Assembly (NCBI RefSeq): GCF_036985595.1
Contig: NZ_BTPU01000052.1
Span: forward strand, 1-57,062
Direction: 5' to 3'
From: Vallitalea maricola
GTDB taxonomy: Bacteria; Bacillota; Clostridia; Lachnospirales; Vallitaleaceae
DNA length: 57,062 bases
The position numbers were made by a program, and so were the translations under genes. Under the pieces are notes generated by a model. It ran no database searches. It worked only from the letters and a program-made list of their open reading frames with translations, and was not told the origin of the DNA. Positions within the stretch are counted from its first letter, which is position 1; every line of letters starts with the position of its first letter. Positions 9,392 to 18,057 of the stretch are shown here, one piece after another.

Positions 9392-10525
9392 TTATAACAT
9401 ATTTTCTATTTTATTATTTTTATATTCTTGGTATTCATTTTTATCTATAGCGTCTCTTATTTCTTCCATAAGTGTATTATAAAAATACAAATTATGAAGT
9501 ACACATAATCGCATACCCAACATTTCTTTAGCTTTTAGAAGATGTCTTATATATGCTCTGCTATAATGCTTACATGCTGGACACTGGCAGCCTTCTTCAA
9601 TTGGTCTGTCATCTAGTTGAAATTTCGCATTCCATAAATTGAGTTTACCGAAATTAGTATATACATGACCATGTCTTCCGTTTCTGGCTGGATACACACA
9701 GTCAAAGAAATCTACTCCTCTTTCAACTGATTCCAAGATATTGATTGGTGTCCCTACCCCCATAAGGTATGTTGGTTTATTTTGAGGAAGATGTGGAACT
9801 ACTTCTTCTAAAATTCTATACATTTCTTCATGAGACTCTCCTACTGCTAGTCCTCCAACAGCATATCCATCTAAATCTAATTCGGAAATAACCTTAGCAT
9901 GTTCTATCCTTATATCTTCATAAGTTCCACCTTGATTAATTCCAAAAAGCATTTGTTTTTTATTGATAGTATCTTCAAGGGAATTAAGTCTATACATCTC
10001 AGTCTTACATCTTTTCAGCCATCTAGTTGTTCTATCAACAGAATTCTGCATATATTCTCTTGTAGCTGGATAAGGGGCACATTCATCAAATGCCATGGCT
10101 ATTGTTGAAGCAATGTTTGATTGAATTTGCATACTCTCTTCTGGTCCCATAAATATTTTACGTCCATCTACATGAGAAGAAAAATATACTCCTTCTTCTT
10201 TAATTTTTCTAAGACCAGATAGTGAAAAAACTTGAAATCCACCTGAATCCGTAAGTATAGGTCTATCCCATACCATGAATTTGTGAAGTCCTCCTAATTT
10301 CTTAATCACATCATCTCCAGGTCTGACATGAAGATGATAAGTATTTGATAATTCAACTTGACACTTAATCTCTTTTAAATCCATACTTGAGACTGCACCT
10401 TTAATAGCCCCTGCAGTACCAACATTCATAAAAACCGGTGTCTGAATCACACCATGAACCGTGTGCACTTCAGCTCTTTTTGCTCTTCCATCTACATTCA
10501 ATAATTTATACACTTTAATCACCAT
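9392..10525 (-). CDS. tgt: tRNA-guanine transglycosylase
   Basis: Tgt exchanges guanine 34 of GUN-anticodon tRNAs for the queuosine precursor preQ1. The 377-residue protein has the active-site motifs DSGGFQVFSL (about residue 94 onward), GGLAVGE and FDCVYPARNGRHG, which contains the nucleophilic Asp. The C-terminal zinc site is CQCPAC, with a further Cys and a His in CVLHNLYFY. It is a TIM-barrel cytosolic enzyme. The assigned ATG at 10525 has no clear Shine-Dalgarno sequence, so the start could differ by a few codons (GTG follows directly). yajC lies downstream. Confidence 0.95.
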   Translation of the reverse strand: MVIKVYKLLNVDGRAKRAEVHTVHGVIQTPVFMNVGTAGAIKGAVSSMDLKEIKCQVELSNTYHLHVRPGDDVIKKLGGLHKFMVWDRPILTDSGGFQVFSLSGLRKIKEEGVYFSSHVDGRKIFMGPEESMQIQSNIASTIAMAFDECAPYPATREYMQNSVDRTTRWLKRCKTEMYRLNSLEDTINKKQMLFGINQGGTYEDIRIEHAKVISELDLDGYAVGGLAVGESHEEMYRILEEVVPHLPQNKPTYLMGVGTPINILESVERGVDFFDCVYPARNGRHGHVYTNFGKLNLWNAKFQLDDRPIEEGCQCPACKHYSRAYIRHLLKAKEMLGMRLCVLHNLYFYNTLMEEIRDAIDKNEYQEYKNNKIENML

Positions 10526-10663
10526 TCGTCAATTTTTTGTTTTTTACACGTCTACCAAGTATACAACTAATTTATTAACATTTCAAGGACATATTATACA
10601 ATCTAACTTAATCTTAATCTAGACAAATTGTCATAAACAATCTGTTTAAAATATGTATAATCC

Positions 10664-12976
10664 TCACTTGTCTATATATTGTGATAAGTCTACTTTTCCT
10701 GCTTTTATTATATCAACTACTTGATCTGCCGGCATTGGTTTACCTGTTAAGAATCCTTGTATGTTATCACATAATGACTGATAAAGGAAGTTTAGTTGTT
10801 TATCATTTTCCACACCTTCAGCTATAGTTTCAAGACCAATTTTCCTTACTAAATCAATAACCGATCTAGTAATTTCTCTTTCTACTCCTGTATATGTAGT
10901 ATTCTTAATAAACGACTTATCAATTTTAAGAGTATCTATTGGTAATGATTTCAGATAACTTAATGAAGAATACCCTGTTCCAAAATCATCTAATGATATT
11001 CTAACTCCCAATTCAATCAATTTATTCAATAACATTTTTGCCGAGTCCAGAGCATCAATAAATAAATTCTCAGTTATCTCTAATTCCAAGCAGCCTGATT
11101 TGATACCTGTTTCTCTTAAGATATTAGATACGATATAATAAAAGTTATGTGTCTTCAACTGAATAGGAGAAATATTAACAGATATAATACCACTAAATGA
11201 ATACTCATAGTTCCATTTCTTATATTGATTACATGCTTCCTTCAATACCCATTCTCCTATTTCATTAATTATTCCTATTTCTTCGGCTATTGGAATAAAT
11301 GTCATAGGACTTACTAATCCCAGTTTTGGATTAATCCATCTAAGCAATGCTTCAAAACCTCTTATGCCACCTGTTTTCATATCATATTGAGGTTGATAAA
11401 AAAGTTTGAACTCATTATTTTCTAATGCTTTCTTCAATTGTTTTTCAATATTGATTCTCTTCAAAAATTCTTCTTTCATATCTTGTGTAAAAAAAGATAT
11501 ACTGTTTTTACACATGTTTTTAACTTTGTACATTGCAGTATCAGCATTCTTGATCAGATCTTTTGAATCAATTCCATCATAAGGAGACACAGCAATTCCT
11601 AAGCTAATACTCAATTGATGTATGTTATTTTCAGCAATGAATGGTTCATTAAAACAATCTTTTACCAAATTGGCTCTTTCAATTATCTCTTCATTATTAT
11701 CAACATCATTCAAGATAACAGCAAATTCGTCACCACCAAGACGGGCAATAAAATCATTTTCCCCAATGGAGCTTGATAATCTTAATCCTACTTGTTTAAG
11801 GATAATATCACCTATTGAGAAACCAACACTATCATTAACACTCTTGAAGTTATCAATATCCATTACTATCAATGCAATTTTGCTGTTTTTCTCTAAATAT
11901 TTACTAACTTGTTCTAATAGATATGCTCTATTCGGCAGACCTGTAAGAGTATCATAGTATGCTAAATACTTTATCTTATCATCTCTAATTTTCTTGTTGG
12001 TTATATCAATATGTGCACCAGCCATCAAATAAGGTTTTCCATCAGCATCATTCAAGGTCTTTCCTCTAGAAAATATCCATCTATATTCACCACGTATAGT
12101 ACGTACCCTATAAGTACTTTCATAACTTGAAGTTATTCCTGCAATACAATCCTTCAAGCTTTTTTTGGCTTTTTCAACATCATCTGGATGAAGAATCTTG
12201 TGCCAATTTTTAATGTCAGAAAATAAGTCCAAATTGATACCTAGATCATTATACCAGTCATATGATATACTCCGTTTTCCATCTCTCATATTCCAGTACC
12301 AAATACCATCGTTAGATGCCTGTGTGATTAATCTATATATTTGTTCTTTTTCTTTTATTATACTATTGCTCTCTTGCAATAAACTATTTTGTTCACTTAA
12401 ATTTTCTTCTGACGCCAATAGTTCTTCATATAATCCACTGATATGCTCGTTCTGCTGTCTTAATTCTTCTTCTGATGCAGCAATCTCTTCATATACTTGA
12501 GCTAATTTTTCATTTTGTTGTCTTAGTTCCTCTTCTGATACAGTCATCTCCTCAAATAACTTGACCAACTGTTCATTCTTTTTTTTCAGTAATAATTCTT
12601 TTGTCTTCATCTCAGTAATATCAGTAAATATTTCTGCAAAATACCCTTTTCTATCACTAAACACATTTACCTGATACCATTTCTCAAATGGTTTAAAATA
12701 TTGTATAGTAGAACCATGGCTACCCTCAATTGCTATCTTACCAAAAAAACTAATCCAATCAAATGATTCATCTACCATACTTGGAATAATTTCAGTTATT
12801 CTTTTTCCAATAATATCTTCTCTTTTAAAACCCACTAAATTACAATAATCATTATTAATATCTATAAATTCATAATCAACAGGATTCCCATCATAATCTG
12901 TAATTACTTTATGATATGCATATCCACTAAATATATTGTTAATAAAGGCGTAATAAAAATTTTCAGATATCTCCAT
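10664..12976 (-). CDS. PAS-PAS-GGDEF-EAL cyclic-di-GMP protein
   Basis: A 770-residue c-di-GMP turnover protein with no membrane helix. Order: PAS 1 (about residues 1-120), a coiled coil made of three 21-residue repeats (141-203), PAS 2 with a PAC segment (about 213-335), GGDEF with an intact RLGGDEF motif, and EAL with EALLRW, a conserved Asn, LEITE, LDDFGTGYSS, LKIDKSFI, AEGVE and QGFLTGKP. Both catalytic domains therefore keep their key residues. The RxxD product-inhibition site before GGDEF reads GxxD, so feedback inhibition of the cyclase is probably lost. The gene is monocistronic, next to the divergent aroC. Confidence 0.92.
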   Translation of the reverse strand: MEISENFYYAFINNIFSGYAYHKVITDYDGNPVDYEFIDINNDYCNLVGFKREDIIGKRITEIIPSMVDESFDWISFFGKIAIEGSHGSTIQYFKPFEKWYQVNVFSDRKGYFAEIFTDITEMKTKELLLKKKNEQLVKLFEEMTVSEEELRQQNEKLAQVYEEIAASEEELRQQNEHISGLYEELLASEENLSEQNSLLQESNSIIKEKEQIYRLITQASNDGIWYWNMRDGKRSISYDWYNDLGINLDLFSDIKNWHKILHPDDVEKAKKSLKDCIAGITSSYESTYRVRTIRGEYRWIFSRGKTLNDADGKPYLMAGAHIDITNKKIRDDKIKYLAYYDTLTGLPNRAYLLEQVSKYLEKNSKIALIVMDIDNFKSVNDSVGFSIGDIILKQVGLRLSSSIGENDFIARLGGDEFAVILNDVDNNEEIIERANLVKDCFNEPFIAENNIHQLSISLGIAVSPYDGIDSKDLIKNADTAMYKVKNMCKNSISFFTQDMKEEFLKRINIEKQLKKALENNEFKLFYQPQYDMKTGGIRGFEALLRWINPKLGLVSPMTFIPIAEEIGIINEIGEWVLKEACNQYKKWNYEYSFSGIISVNISPIQLKTHNFYYIVSNILRETGIKSGCLELEITENLFIDALDSAKMLLNKLIELGVRISLDDFGTGYSSLSYLKSLPIDTLKIDKSFIKNTTYTGVEREITRSVIDLVRKIGLETIAEGVENDKQLNFLYQSLCDNIQGFLTGKPMPADQVVDIIKAGKVDLSQYIDK
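12368..12556 (-). repeat. Three 63-bp in-frame repeats coding a coiled coil
   Basis: Residues 141-203 of the GGDEF-EAL protein consist of three consecutive 21-residue units of the type YEEIAASEEELRQQNEHISG, each three heptads long. This gives a signalling helix of defined length between the PAS domains. The copy number could change by recombination. Confidence 0.8.
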
Positions 12977-13192
12977 TTGAACACCCCATCTTAGTAAAAT
13001 TATTGTTTATAATATGATTTAAAAATTGAACATAACCATATAATTAATATCTTTTCTTAATTGTCAAATTTACCCTTTACAGTTATTCTAATATATTATA
13101 TCACATTTATAAATATTTTTTTATATTCATGTCAAAAAATGTAACTTTTTTTACACTATTTACTAGTTTTAATATAAAAAATTATTATTATC

Positions 13193-13221
13193 TTGTCTAA
13201 TTGTTAAGAATTGTATATAAT
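13193..13221 (+). promoter_or_regulatory. Predicted sigma-A promoter of aroC
   Basis: TTGTCT at 13193-13198 and TATAAT at 13216-13221 are separated by 17 bp, close to consensus. Transcription would begin near 13228, about 28 nt before the aroC ATG. The rest of 12977-13255 is AT-rich with no further feature that I can support. Confidence 0.65.
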
Positions 13222-13255
13222 ATATGGCAAGCTATAAAGTATAGAAGGTGATTAT

Positions 13256-14362
13256 ATGTCAACAGGTTCCAACTTTGGAAAACTATTTACAATATCTACA
13301 TGGGGCGAATCCCATGGTGAAGGAGTTGGAGTAGTTATCGACGGTTGTCCAGCTGGTGTTGAATTAACAGAAGAAGATATTCAAATTGAATTAAATAAAA
13401 GAAAACCTGGTAAATCTATTTTTTCTACACCTAGAAAAGAGTCTGACAAGGCTAAGATATTATCTGGTGTGTTTGAAGGAAAAACCACAGGTACTCCTAT
13501 ATCTATAATTGTTTATAATAATAATCAAAAGTCAAAGGATTATTCAGAAATATCCAGATTTTATCGTCCTGGACATGCTGATATGACTTACGATATGAAA
13601 TATGGATTTAGAGACTATAGAGGTGGAGGTCGTTCTTCAGGTAGAGAAACCATAGGACGTGTAGCTGGTGGCGCAATTGCTAAAAAAATATTATCTACTC
13701 TTAATATAAAATTAACAACATATACAAAATCTATTGGGAATATACCCACTAGCAAAGATTTCGATGAAAATGAAATTTGGAAAAATGACCTATGTATACC
13801 TGATAAATCTTGTGTAGAGAAAACTGAAAACTACCTTCTTGATTTAATTAAAGATGGTAATTCTTGTGGAGGAATTATAGAATGTAGAGTAGATAACCTT
13901 CCATCTGGTCTTGGTGAACCTGTTTTTGATAGGCTAGATGCCGAACTGTCAAAAGCTGTCATGTCAATAGGTAGTATCAAAGGTTTCGAAATAGGTAATG
14001 GATTCTCAGCCTCTGAGTTAACAGGTATTGAGAACAACGATTTCTATAGATATGAAAATAATGTAATTGAAAAAGAGTCCAACAATGCTGGTGGTATATT
14101 AGGAGGCATAAGTGATGGTTCTCGTATTGTATTAAGAGCGGCAGTAAAACCTACTCCTTCAATTAAAACCACACAGAAGACAGTTACCAAATCTGGAGAA
14201 AACATTGATATTAACATAAAAGGCAGGCATGATCCTATTATAGTTCCAAGAGCTGTAATTGTTGTAGAATCAATGGTAGCTATTACTTTGGTTGACATGT
14301 TATTCAGAAACGTAAACAGCAGAATTGATAACATTAAGAAAATATATTCTGAGCCACAATAA
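13256..14362 (+). CDS. aroC: Chorismate synthase
   Basis: AroC removes phosphate from EPSP to give chorismate, the last step of the shikimate pathway, using reduced FMN. The 368-residue protein shows the family signatures: GESHGEGVGVVIDGCPAG near residue 18, the RPGHAD segment with YRGGGRSSGRETIGRVAGGA, and the C-terminal RHDPIIVPRAVIV. Length and motifs are complete. The ATG at 13256 has AAGGTGA just upstream. It stands alone rather than in an aro operon, facing the fur-like gene with a nested palindrome between their ends. Confidence 0.97.
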   Translation: MSTGSNFGKLFTISTWGESHGEGVGVVIDGCPAGVELTEEDIQIELNKRKPGKSIFSTPRKESDKAKILSGVFEGKTTGTPISIIVYNNNQKSKDYSEISRFYRPGHADMTYDMKYGFRDYRGGGRSSGRETIGRVAGGAIAKKILSTLNIKLTTYTKSIGNIPTSKDFDENEIWKNDLCIPDKSCVEKTENYLLDLIKDGNSCGGIIECRVDNLPSGLGEPVFDRLDAELSKAVMSIGSIKGFEIGNGFSASELTGIENNDFYRYENNVIEKESNNAGGILGGISDGSRIVLRAAVKPTPSIKTTQKTVTKSGENIDINIKGRHDPIIVPRAVIVVESMVAITLVDMLFRNVNSRIDNIKKIYSEPQ

Positions 14363-14374
14363 TATTAACAATAT

Positions 14375-14479
14375 GGTTGTCGCATAATACAATTTTAACA
14401 TCAATACAAGGAAGATAGCTATACCTAGTCTATCTTCCAAAACTTGTAGCCATCCCTAAAAATGTATTAGCCGACAGCC
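14375..14479. repeat. Nested palindromic element between aroC and the Fur gene
   Basis: Outer arms at 14375-14391 and 14463-14479 pair over 17 nt with one G-T pair and a 2-nt mismatch. Inside them a second stem (GGAAGATAG at 14410-14418 with CTATCTTCC at 14430-14438) is flanked by TACAAG / CTTGTA. It sits between convergent genes and probably ends transcription from both sides. The right arm, read on the minus strand, matches the hairpin after the CPBP gene at 21155-21176 in 20 of 22 positions or nearly so. Confidence 0.65.
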
Positions 14480-14485
14480 CCACTA

Positions 14486-14920
14486 TTATTTTTTATCCAA
14501 TTCAGTATGACACTCTTTACAGTATCCATATAATTCTAAGTTATGTTCAATCAAATCAAATTCTTTATCCTCAATAATTTTTTTGAATTCTTTACTAAGA
14601 CAACATTCTATTGCTTCTGCTTTACCACATCTTTTACAAATGAGAAAATGGGAATGATGTTCCATTAAATTAAGAGTATACTTAATGCTACCATCTTTGG
14701 GTCTAATTTTTTCCAGTAGCCCCAAATCCTCTAATACATCAATATTTCTATAGATAGTTGATAGATTAATGCCTGGATTCTTATCCTTAGTTAACAATAA
14801 CCATTCTTCCATAGATATTGGTTTATCACTATGATAAAGAGCTTCTATTATAATCTTTCTCTGATTGGTCAATTTATAACCACTATTTTTTAATAGCTCA
14901 ATAACTTTATTAAAATCCAT
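14486..14920 (-). CDS. Fur-family metal-responsive repressor (Zur-like)
   Basis: A 144-residue Fur-family regulator: N-terminal winged helix (residues 1-85, with LSTIYRNIDVLEDLGLL as the recognition helix region) and C-terminal dimer domain with metal ligands. Structural zinc cysteines are C95/C98 (CKRC) and C134/C137 (CKEC), with HHSH at 88-91. The family includes Fur, Zur, PerR and Mur. Divergence from a zinc-type ABC importer whose promoter carries a 9-3-9 palindrome points to Zur. The specificity is inferred from context, not from residues, so no symbol is given. The ATG is preceded by AAAGGTG. Confidence 0.88.
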   Translation of the reverse strand: MDFNKVIELLKNSGYKLTNQRKIIIEALYHSDKPISMEEWLLLTKDKNPGINLSTIYRNIDVLEDLGLLEKIRPKDGSIKYTLNLMEHHSHFLICKRCGKAEAIECCLSKEFKKIIEDKEFDLIEHNLELYGYCKECHTELDKK

Positions 14921-15021
14921 ATAAACACCTTTATTCTAAGAAGATTACTTGTCGTTAATTTATTATAACATATACAAATACTTTTTAAACTAATAAAATT
15001 AATTTTTTAATAAAAATGTAC

Positions 15022-15050
15022 TTGTCAATACTATAATTAAATAGTATAAT
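15022..15050 (+). promoter_or_regulatory. Predicted sigma-A promoter of the znuACB operon
   Basis: TTGTCA (15022-15027) and a perfect TATAAT (15045-15050) are separated by exactly 17 bp. The predicted start of transcription, near 15057, falls inside the palindrome at 15053-15073, so a bound repressor would block initiation. Confidence 0.8.
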
Positions 15051-15052
15051 TT

Positions 15053-15073
15053 AAATGCAAATTGTTTGCATTT
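15053..15073. promoter_or_regulatory. Putative Zur/Fur operator
   Basis: Perfect inverted repeat with 9-bp arms AAATGCAAA and TTTGCATTT around a TTG spacer. It begins 2 bp after the -10 box and ends 10 bp before the znuA ribosome site. Position and symmetry fit a Fur-family dimer site, and the divergent gene encodes such a regulator. The sequence differs from the Bacillus Zur box as I remember it. Confidence 0.75.
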
Positions 15074-15095
15074 AGGATTATATAGGAGGATTCAT

Positions 15096-15992
15096 ATGAA
15101 AAGAAGTTTATTATTACTAGCATCCATCATATTAATATTATCTGGATGTTCTGTTAAATCTGTAAATAAAAATAAAATTAATATAGCAGTATCCATTGGA
15201 CCAGAAGAAGCATTTGTTAATGCTGTACTTGGTGATAAAGGCACTGTCACTACCGTTATACCCCCAGGTTTTAGTCCTGCAAACTATCAACCTTCACCAA
15301 AAGAATTAGAACATATTAGTGATGCTGACTTATATTTTACCATTGGAGTAGCTGCTGAAAAAAATATATTACCCAAAGTAGTAAGTACTAATACAGAAGT
15401 CATCTCTCTTAAGGATGCTTCTGAAAAAGAATACCCTATTCTTTATTTGGATAGTCATTCACATGAACATGATGAAACTACTGAACATGAGGAAGAAGAA
15501 ACTAGTAAAGTAATAGACCCACATATATGGATGTCACCAAAAAGAGTAATGGTCATGATTGATACAATAAGGGATTCTCTTTCTGATATTGACCCTGAGA
15601 ATAAAGATTACTATGTTGACAATGCAGAAAAATATATTGCCGAACTAGAAAAATTGGATATTTATATAGAAGAAACATTGAAAAACTCTAATATAGATAA
15701 TTTCATCATATATCATCCTTCACTTGGCTATTTAGCTAACGACTACGGTTTGAATATGATGGTCATTGAAGAAGATGGTAAAACTGCAACTATTGAAACT
15801 ATGACTAACGTGATTAATTTTGCAAAAGAACATGATATAAAAGTAGTATTCTATCAACAAGAATTTGATAGCAAACAAGCAACTGTCATTGCAGATGAAA
15901 TCAATGGGAAAGTAATTTCTCTGGATATTTTATCAAAAGAATATATTGATAACTACAAAAAAATTGTTGATACTTTTGTATCTTCATATTAA
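15096..15992 (+). CDS. znuA: Zinc ABC transporter substrate-binding lipoprotein
   Basis: A cluster 9 (ZnuA/TroA-type) metal-binding lipoprotein of 298 residues. The signal peptide ends in the lipobox LSGC (Cys18). Metal-ligand regions are DPHIWMSP (His143) and YHPSLGYLANDYG, plus later acidic residues. A His/Glu-rich loop at about 121-135 (HSHEHDETTEHEEEE) is the hallmark that favours zinc over manganese. The start at 15096 is fixed by AGGAGG at 15084-15089; an earlier in-frame TTG at 15066 lies inside the operator palindrome and is rejected. First gene of znuA-znuC-znuB. Confidence 0.88.
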   Translation: MKRSLLLLASIILILSGCSVKSVNKNKINIAVSIGPEEAFVNAVLGDKGTVTTVIPPGFSPANYQPSPKELEHISDADLYFTIGVAAEKNILPKVVSTNTEVISLKDASEKEYPILYLDSHSHEHDETTEHEEEETSKVIDPHIWMSPKRVMVMIDTIRDSLSDIDPENKDYYVDNAEKYIAELEKLDIYIEETLKNSNIDNFIIYHPSLGYLANDYGLNMMVIEEDGKTATIETMTNVINFAKEHDIKVVFYQQEFDSKQATVIADEINGKVISLDILSKEYIDNYKKIVDTFVSSY

Positions 15993-16005
15993 AAAGGTGA
16001 CTAAT

Positions 16006-16698
16006 ATGGCATTATTAGAAATAAAAAATTTATCAGTTTACTATAATAATTATCTAGCACTGGATAATATCAATTTAAAAGTTAATAAAAACGATTATAT
16101 TGGAATAATCGGACCTAATGGAAGTGGTAAAACTACTCTTCTAAAATCCATAATAGGTGATATCACTCCTGATAAAGGTAAAATAGCGATAGAGCCAAAT
16201 GTAATTATAGGTTACGTTCCTCAATTCTCAACATTCAACAGGGATTTTCCTATAACAGTATTTGATGTGATATTGAGTGGTACTCTTCCTTCAGATTATA
16301 AGTTGTTTTACCGTTATAAACAAAATGATAGAAATAAAGTTGAATTTGCAATAGATAAGTTAAAAATCAATTATCTGGCGAATAAGAGAATCAATCAACT
16401 ATCTGGTGGTCAATTGCAAAAAGTATTACTAGCAAGAGCATTAGTAACCAATCCAGATATTTTATTACTTGATGAACCAACAGCTAGTCTAGATACAGAC
16501 GCAAAAGAGGAAATCTACAATATCTTGACTACATTGAATAAAGAAATGACCATAATAATGGTTAGTCACGATATTGGTATGATAAAACATAATGTAAAAA
16601 AATTTGCATGTCTTAATAAAACAATGCATGTTCATGACAACGACGAAACAATAGATCCCTGGCATTTTCAAAATTTATTTTATACGAAAGGAAAGTAG
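16006..16698 (+). CDS. znuC: Zinc ABC transporter ATP-binding protein
   Basis: A 230-residue ABC ATPase that powers metal uptake. Walker A is GPNGSGKTT, the signature is LSGGQLQKV, Walker B is ILLLDEPTASLD, and the switch His is in VSHD. Its family is that of metal-chelate importers, and it lies between the substrate-binding lipoprotein and the ABC-3 permease. The start is the ATG at 16006, with AAAGGTGA about 6 nt upstream and a 13-nt gap after znuA. The frame is open further upstream into znuA, but that stretch is not family-like. Confidence 0.88.
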   Translation: MALLEIKNLSVYYNNYLALDNINLKVNKNDYIGIIGPNGSGKTTLLKSIIGDITPDKGKIAIEPNVIIGYVPQFSTFNRDFPITVFDVILSGTLPSDYKLFYRYKQNDRNKVEFAIDKLKINYLANKRINQLSGGQLQKVLLARALVTNPDILLLDEPTASLDTDAKEEIYNILTTLNKEMTIIMVSHDIGMIKHNVKKFACLNKTMHVHDNDETIDPWHFQNLFYTKGK

Positions 16699-16700
16699 TT

Positions 16701-17504
16701 ATGTTAGAAGCAATATGTAAATATGGTTTCATGCAAAATGCTATCATAAGTATTATCTTAGCTAGTATTGTATGTGGAATAATCGGAACAATTGTTGTGG
16801 AAAAAAAATTAGTGATGATGAGTGGCGGGATTGCTCATGCGTCTTTTGGAGGTATTGGTCTTGGTTTTCTATTAGGGTTTGAACCTATAATAGGAGGACT
16901 TTTGTTTGCAATAATATCAGCAATTGCTATTGTCAGTATAAAAAGAAGGACTAATACTGCTTCCGATACAATTATAGGTATGCTTTGGTCATTAGGTATG
17001 GCACTTGGGATACTATTCATATCTCTTACACCTGGTTACCCACCAGATATGACTACTTATTTATTTGGAGATATATTAACCGTTTCGGTAAAGGATATTT
17101 ATCTTATGGTTATTTTGACTCTTTTTATTCTTATAAGTTCATTTGCATTATTTAATTATATAAAAAGTTATTTATTTGATGAAGTCTTTCTAAGTAGCAA
17201 AGGGGTTAATACTACTTTTTTAGAATACTTTCTATTTATTCTCATAGCTTTAAGTATAGTTATTTTAATAAAAGTAGTTGGTATCATATTAGTAATAACT
17301 CTATTAACAGTTCCACCAGCAATATCTAAATTGATTACATATAATTTTAACATTATAATAATATTATCTTCAATAGTGGGGATTATTTTATGCTTCTTGG
17401 GTCTGGTCTTCTCTTATTATTTCAACATACCTTCTGGTGCAACTATTATAATATTATCAAGTATAGCTTATTTTATTACTGCACTAATCAATCCAAAGAA
17501 ATAG
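16701..17504 (+). CDS. znuB: Zinc ABC transporter permease (ABC-3 family)
   Basis: A 267-residue permease with seven to nine hydrophobic segments. The N-terminal half has the conserved GGIAHASFGGIGLGFLLG motif of the ZnuB/TroC (ABC-3) family, and the C-terminal half has ITLLTVPPAIS. Only two bases separate it from the znuC stop codon, so the two are translationally coupled, with the ribosome site inside the end of znuC. It is the last gene of the operon. No hairpin terminator follows before the GntR gene, only a short T-run. Confidence 0.88.
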   Translation: MLEAICKYGFMQNAIISIILASIVCGIIGTIVVEKKLVMMSGGIAHASFGGIGLGFLLGFEPIIGGLLFAIISAIAIVSIKRRTNTASDTIIGMLWSLGMALGILFISLTPGYPPDMTTYLFGDILTVSVKDIYLMVILTLFILISSFALFNYIKSYLFDEVFLSSKGVNTTFLEYFLFILIALSIVILIKVVGIILVITLLTVPPAISKLITYNFNIIIILSSIVGIILCFLGLVFSYYFNIPSGATIIILSSIAYFITALINPKK

Positions 17505-17548
17505 CATTCATTTCAGGTTAGTTTTTTTGATTTAATGATAAATTATTC

Positions 17549-17577
17549 TTGACAAATGATATATATATGTTTATTGT
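17549..17577 (+). promoter_or_regulatory. Predicted promoter of the GntR-ABC operon
   Basis: A perfect TTGACA at 17549-17554 is followed after 17 bp by TATTGT at 17572-17577 (four of six consensus bases). The weak -10 box overlaps a palindrome, which suits a repressed promoter. Confidence 0.5.
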
Positions 17578-17596
17578 GTATATATGTAATATGCAC
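17576..17596. promoter_or_regulatory. Putative GntR/YtrA operator
   Basis: An inverted repeat GTGTATAT-ATGTA-ATATGCAC (8-5-8, one mismatch) starts in the -10 region and ends 26 bp before the start of the GntR gene. YtrA-type regulators generally repress their own operon, so this is the natural autoregulatory site. Function is inferred from position. Confidence 0.5.
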
Positions 17597-17622
17597 GGTA
17601 TTAACGGATAGGAGGTTAAATT

Positions 17623-17991
17623 TTGAATATAATCATATCAAACTCTAGTTCGGATCCAATCTATCTACAGATTACTAATCAATTAAAAAAATATATTATT
17701 ACTGGTGATTTAAAAGAAACAGAGCCTCTTCCATCTATACGAAAACTAGCAAAAGAACTTCAGATTAGTGTTATAACAACCAAACGTGCTTATGAAGAAT
17801 TAGAAAAAGAAGGCTTTGTTGAATCAGTTAGAGGAAAAGGATTCTATGTTGCACTTAAAAATAAAGATCTGATACGAGAAAAAAAGATGCAAATGATTGA
17901 GAATAAACTAAGTAAAATAATAGATGAAAGCAAAATGCTTGGGTTAAGTATTGATGAATTGATTGAAATAATCAAGTTACTATACGAGTAA
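17623..17991 (+). CDS. GntR-family regulator, YtrA subtype
   Basis: A 122-residue regulator: a winged-helix domain (IYLQITNQLKKYIITGDL through GFVESVRGKGFYV, about residues 12-85) followed by only a short helical tail. This small size is typical of the YtrA subfamily, which controls ABC exporter operons induced by cell-wall-active agents. The start is TTG at 17623, with AGGAGG 7 nt upstream. It heads a five-gene operon with an ABC ATPase, two permeases and a CPBP protease. Confidence 0.88.
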   Translation: MNIIISNSSSDPIYLQITNQLKKYIITGDLKETEPLPSIRKLAKELQISVITTKRAYEELEKEGFVESVRGKGFYVALKNKDLIREKKMQMIENKLSKIIDESKMLGLSIDELIEIIKLLYE

Positions 17992-18057
17992 TGTAAAAAC
18001 TTGGTTTATATGATATAATCTGCTTATACTACTCTAATATACTTGGAGGCATTTAAT

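Noticed and set aside
15066..15095. TTG start for znuA inside the palindrome
   Set aside because: It would place the coding region inside the operator and ahead of the signal peptide. AGGAGG at 15084-15089 clearly serves the ATG at 15096.
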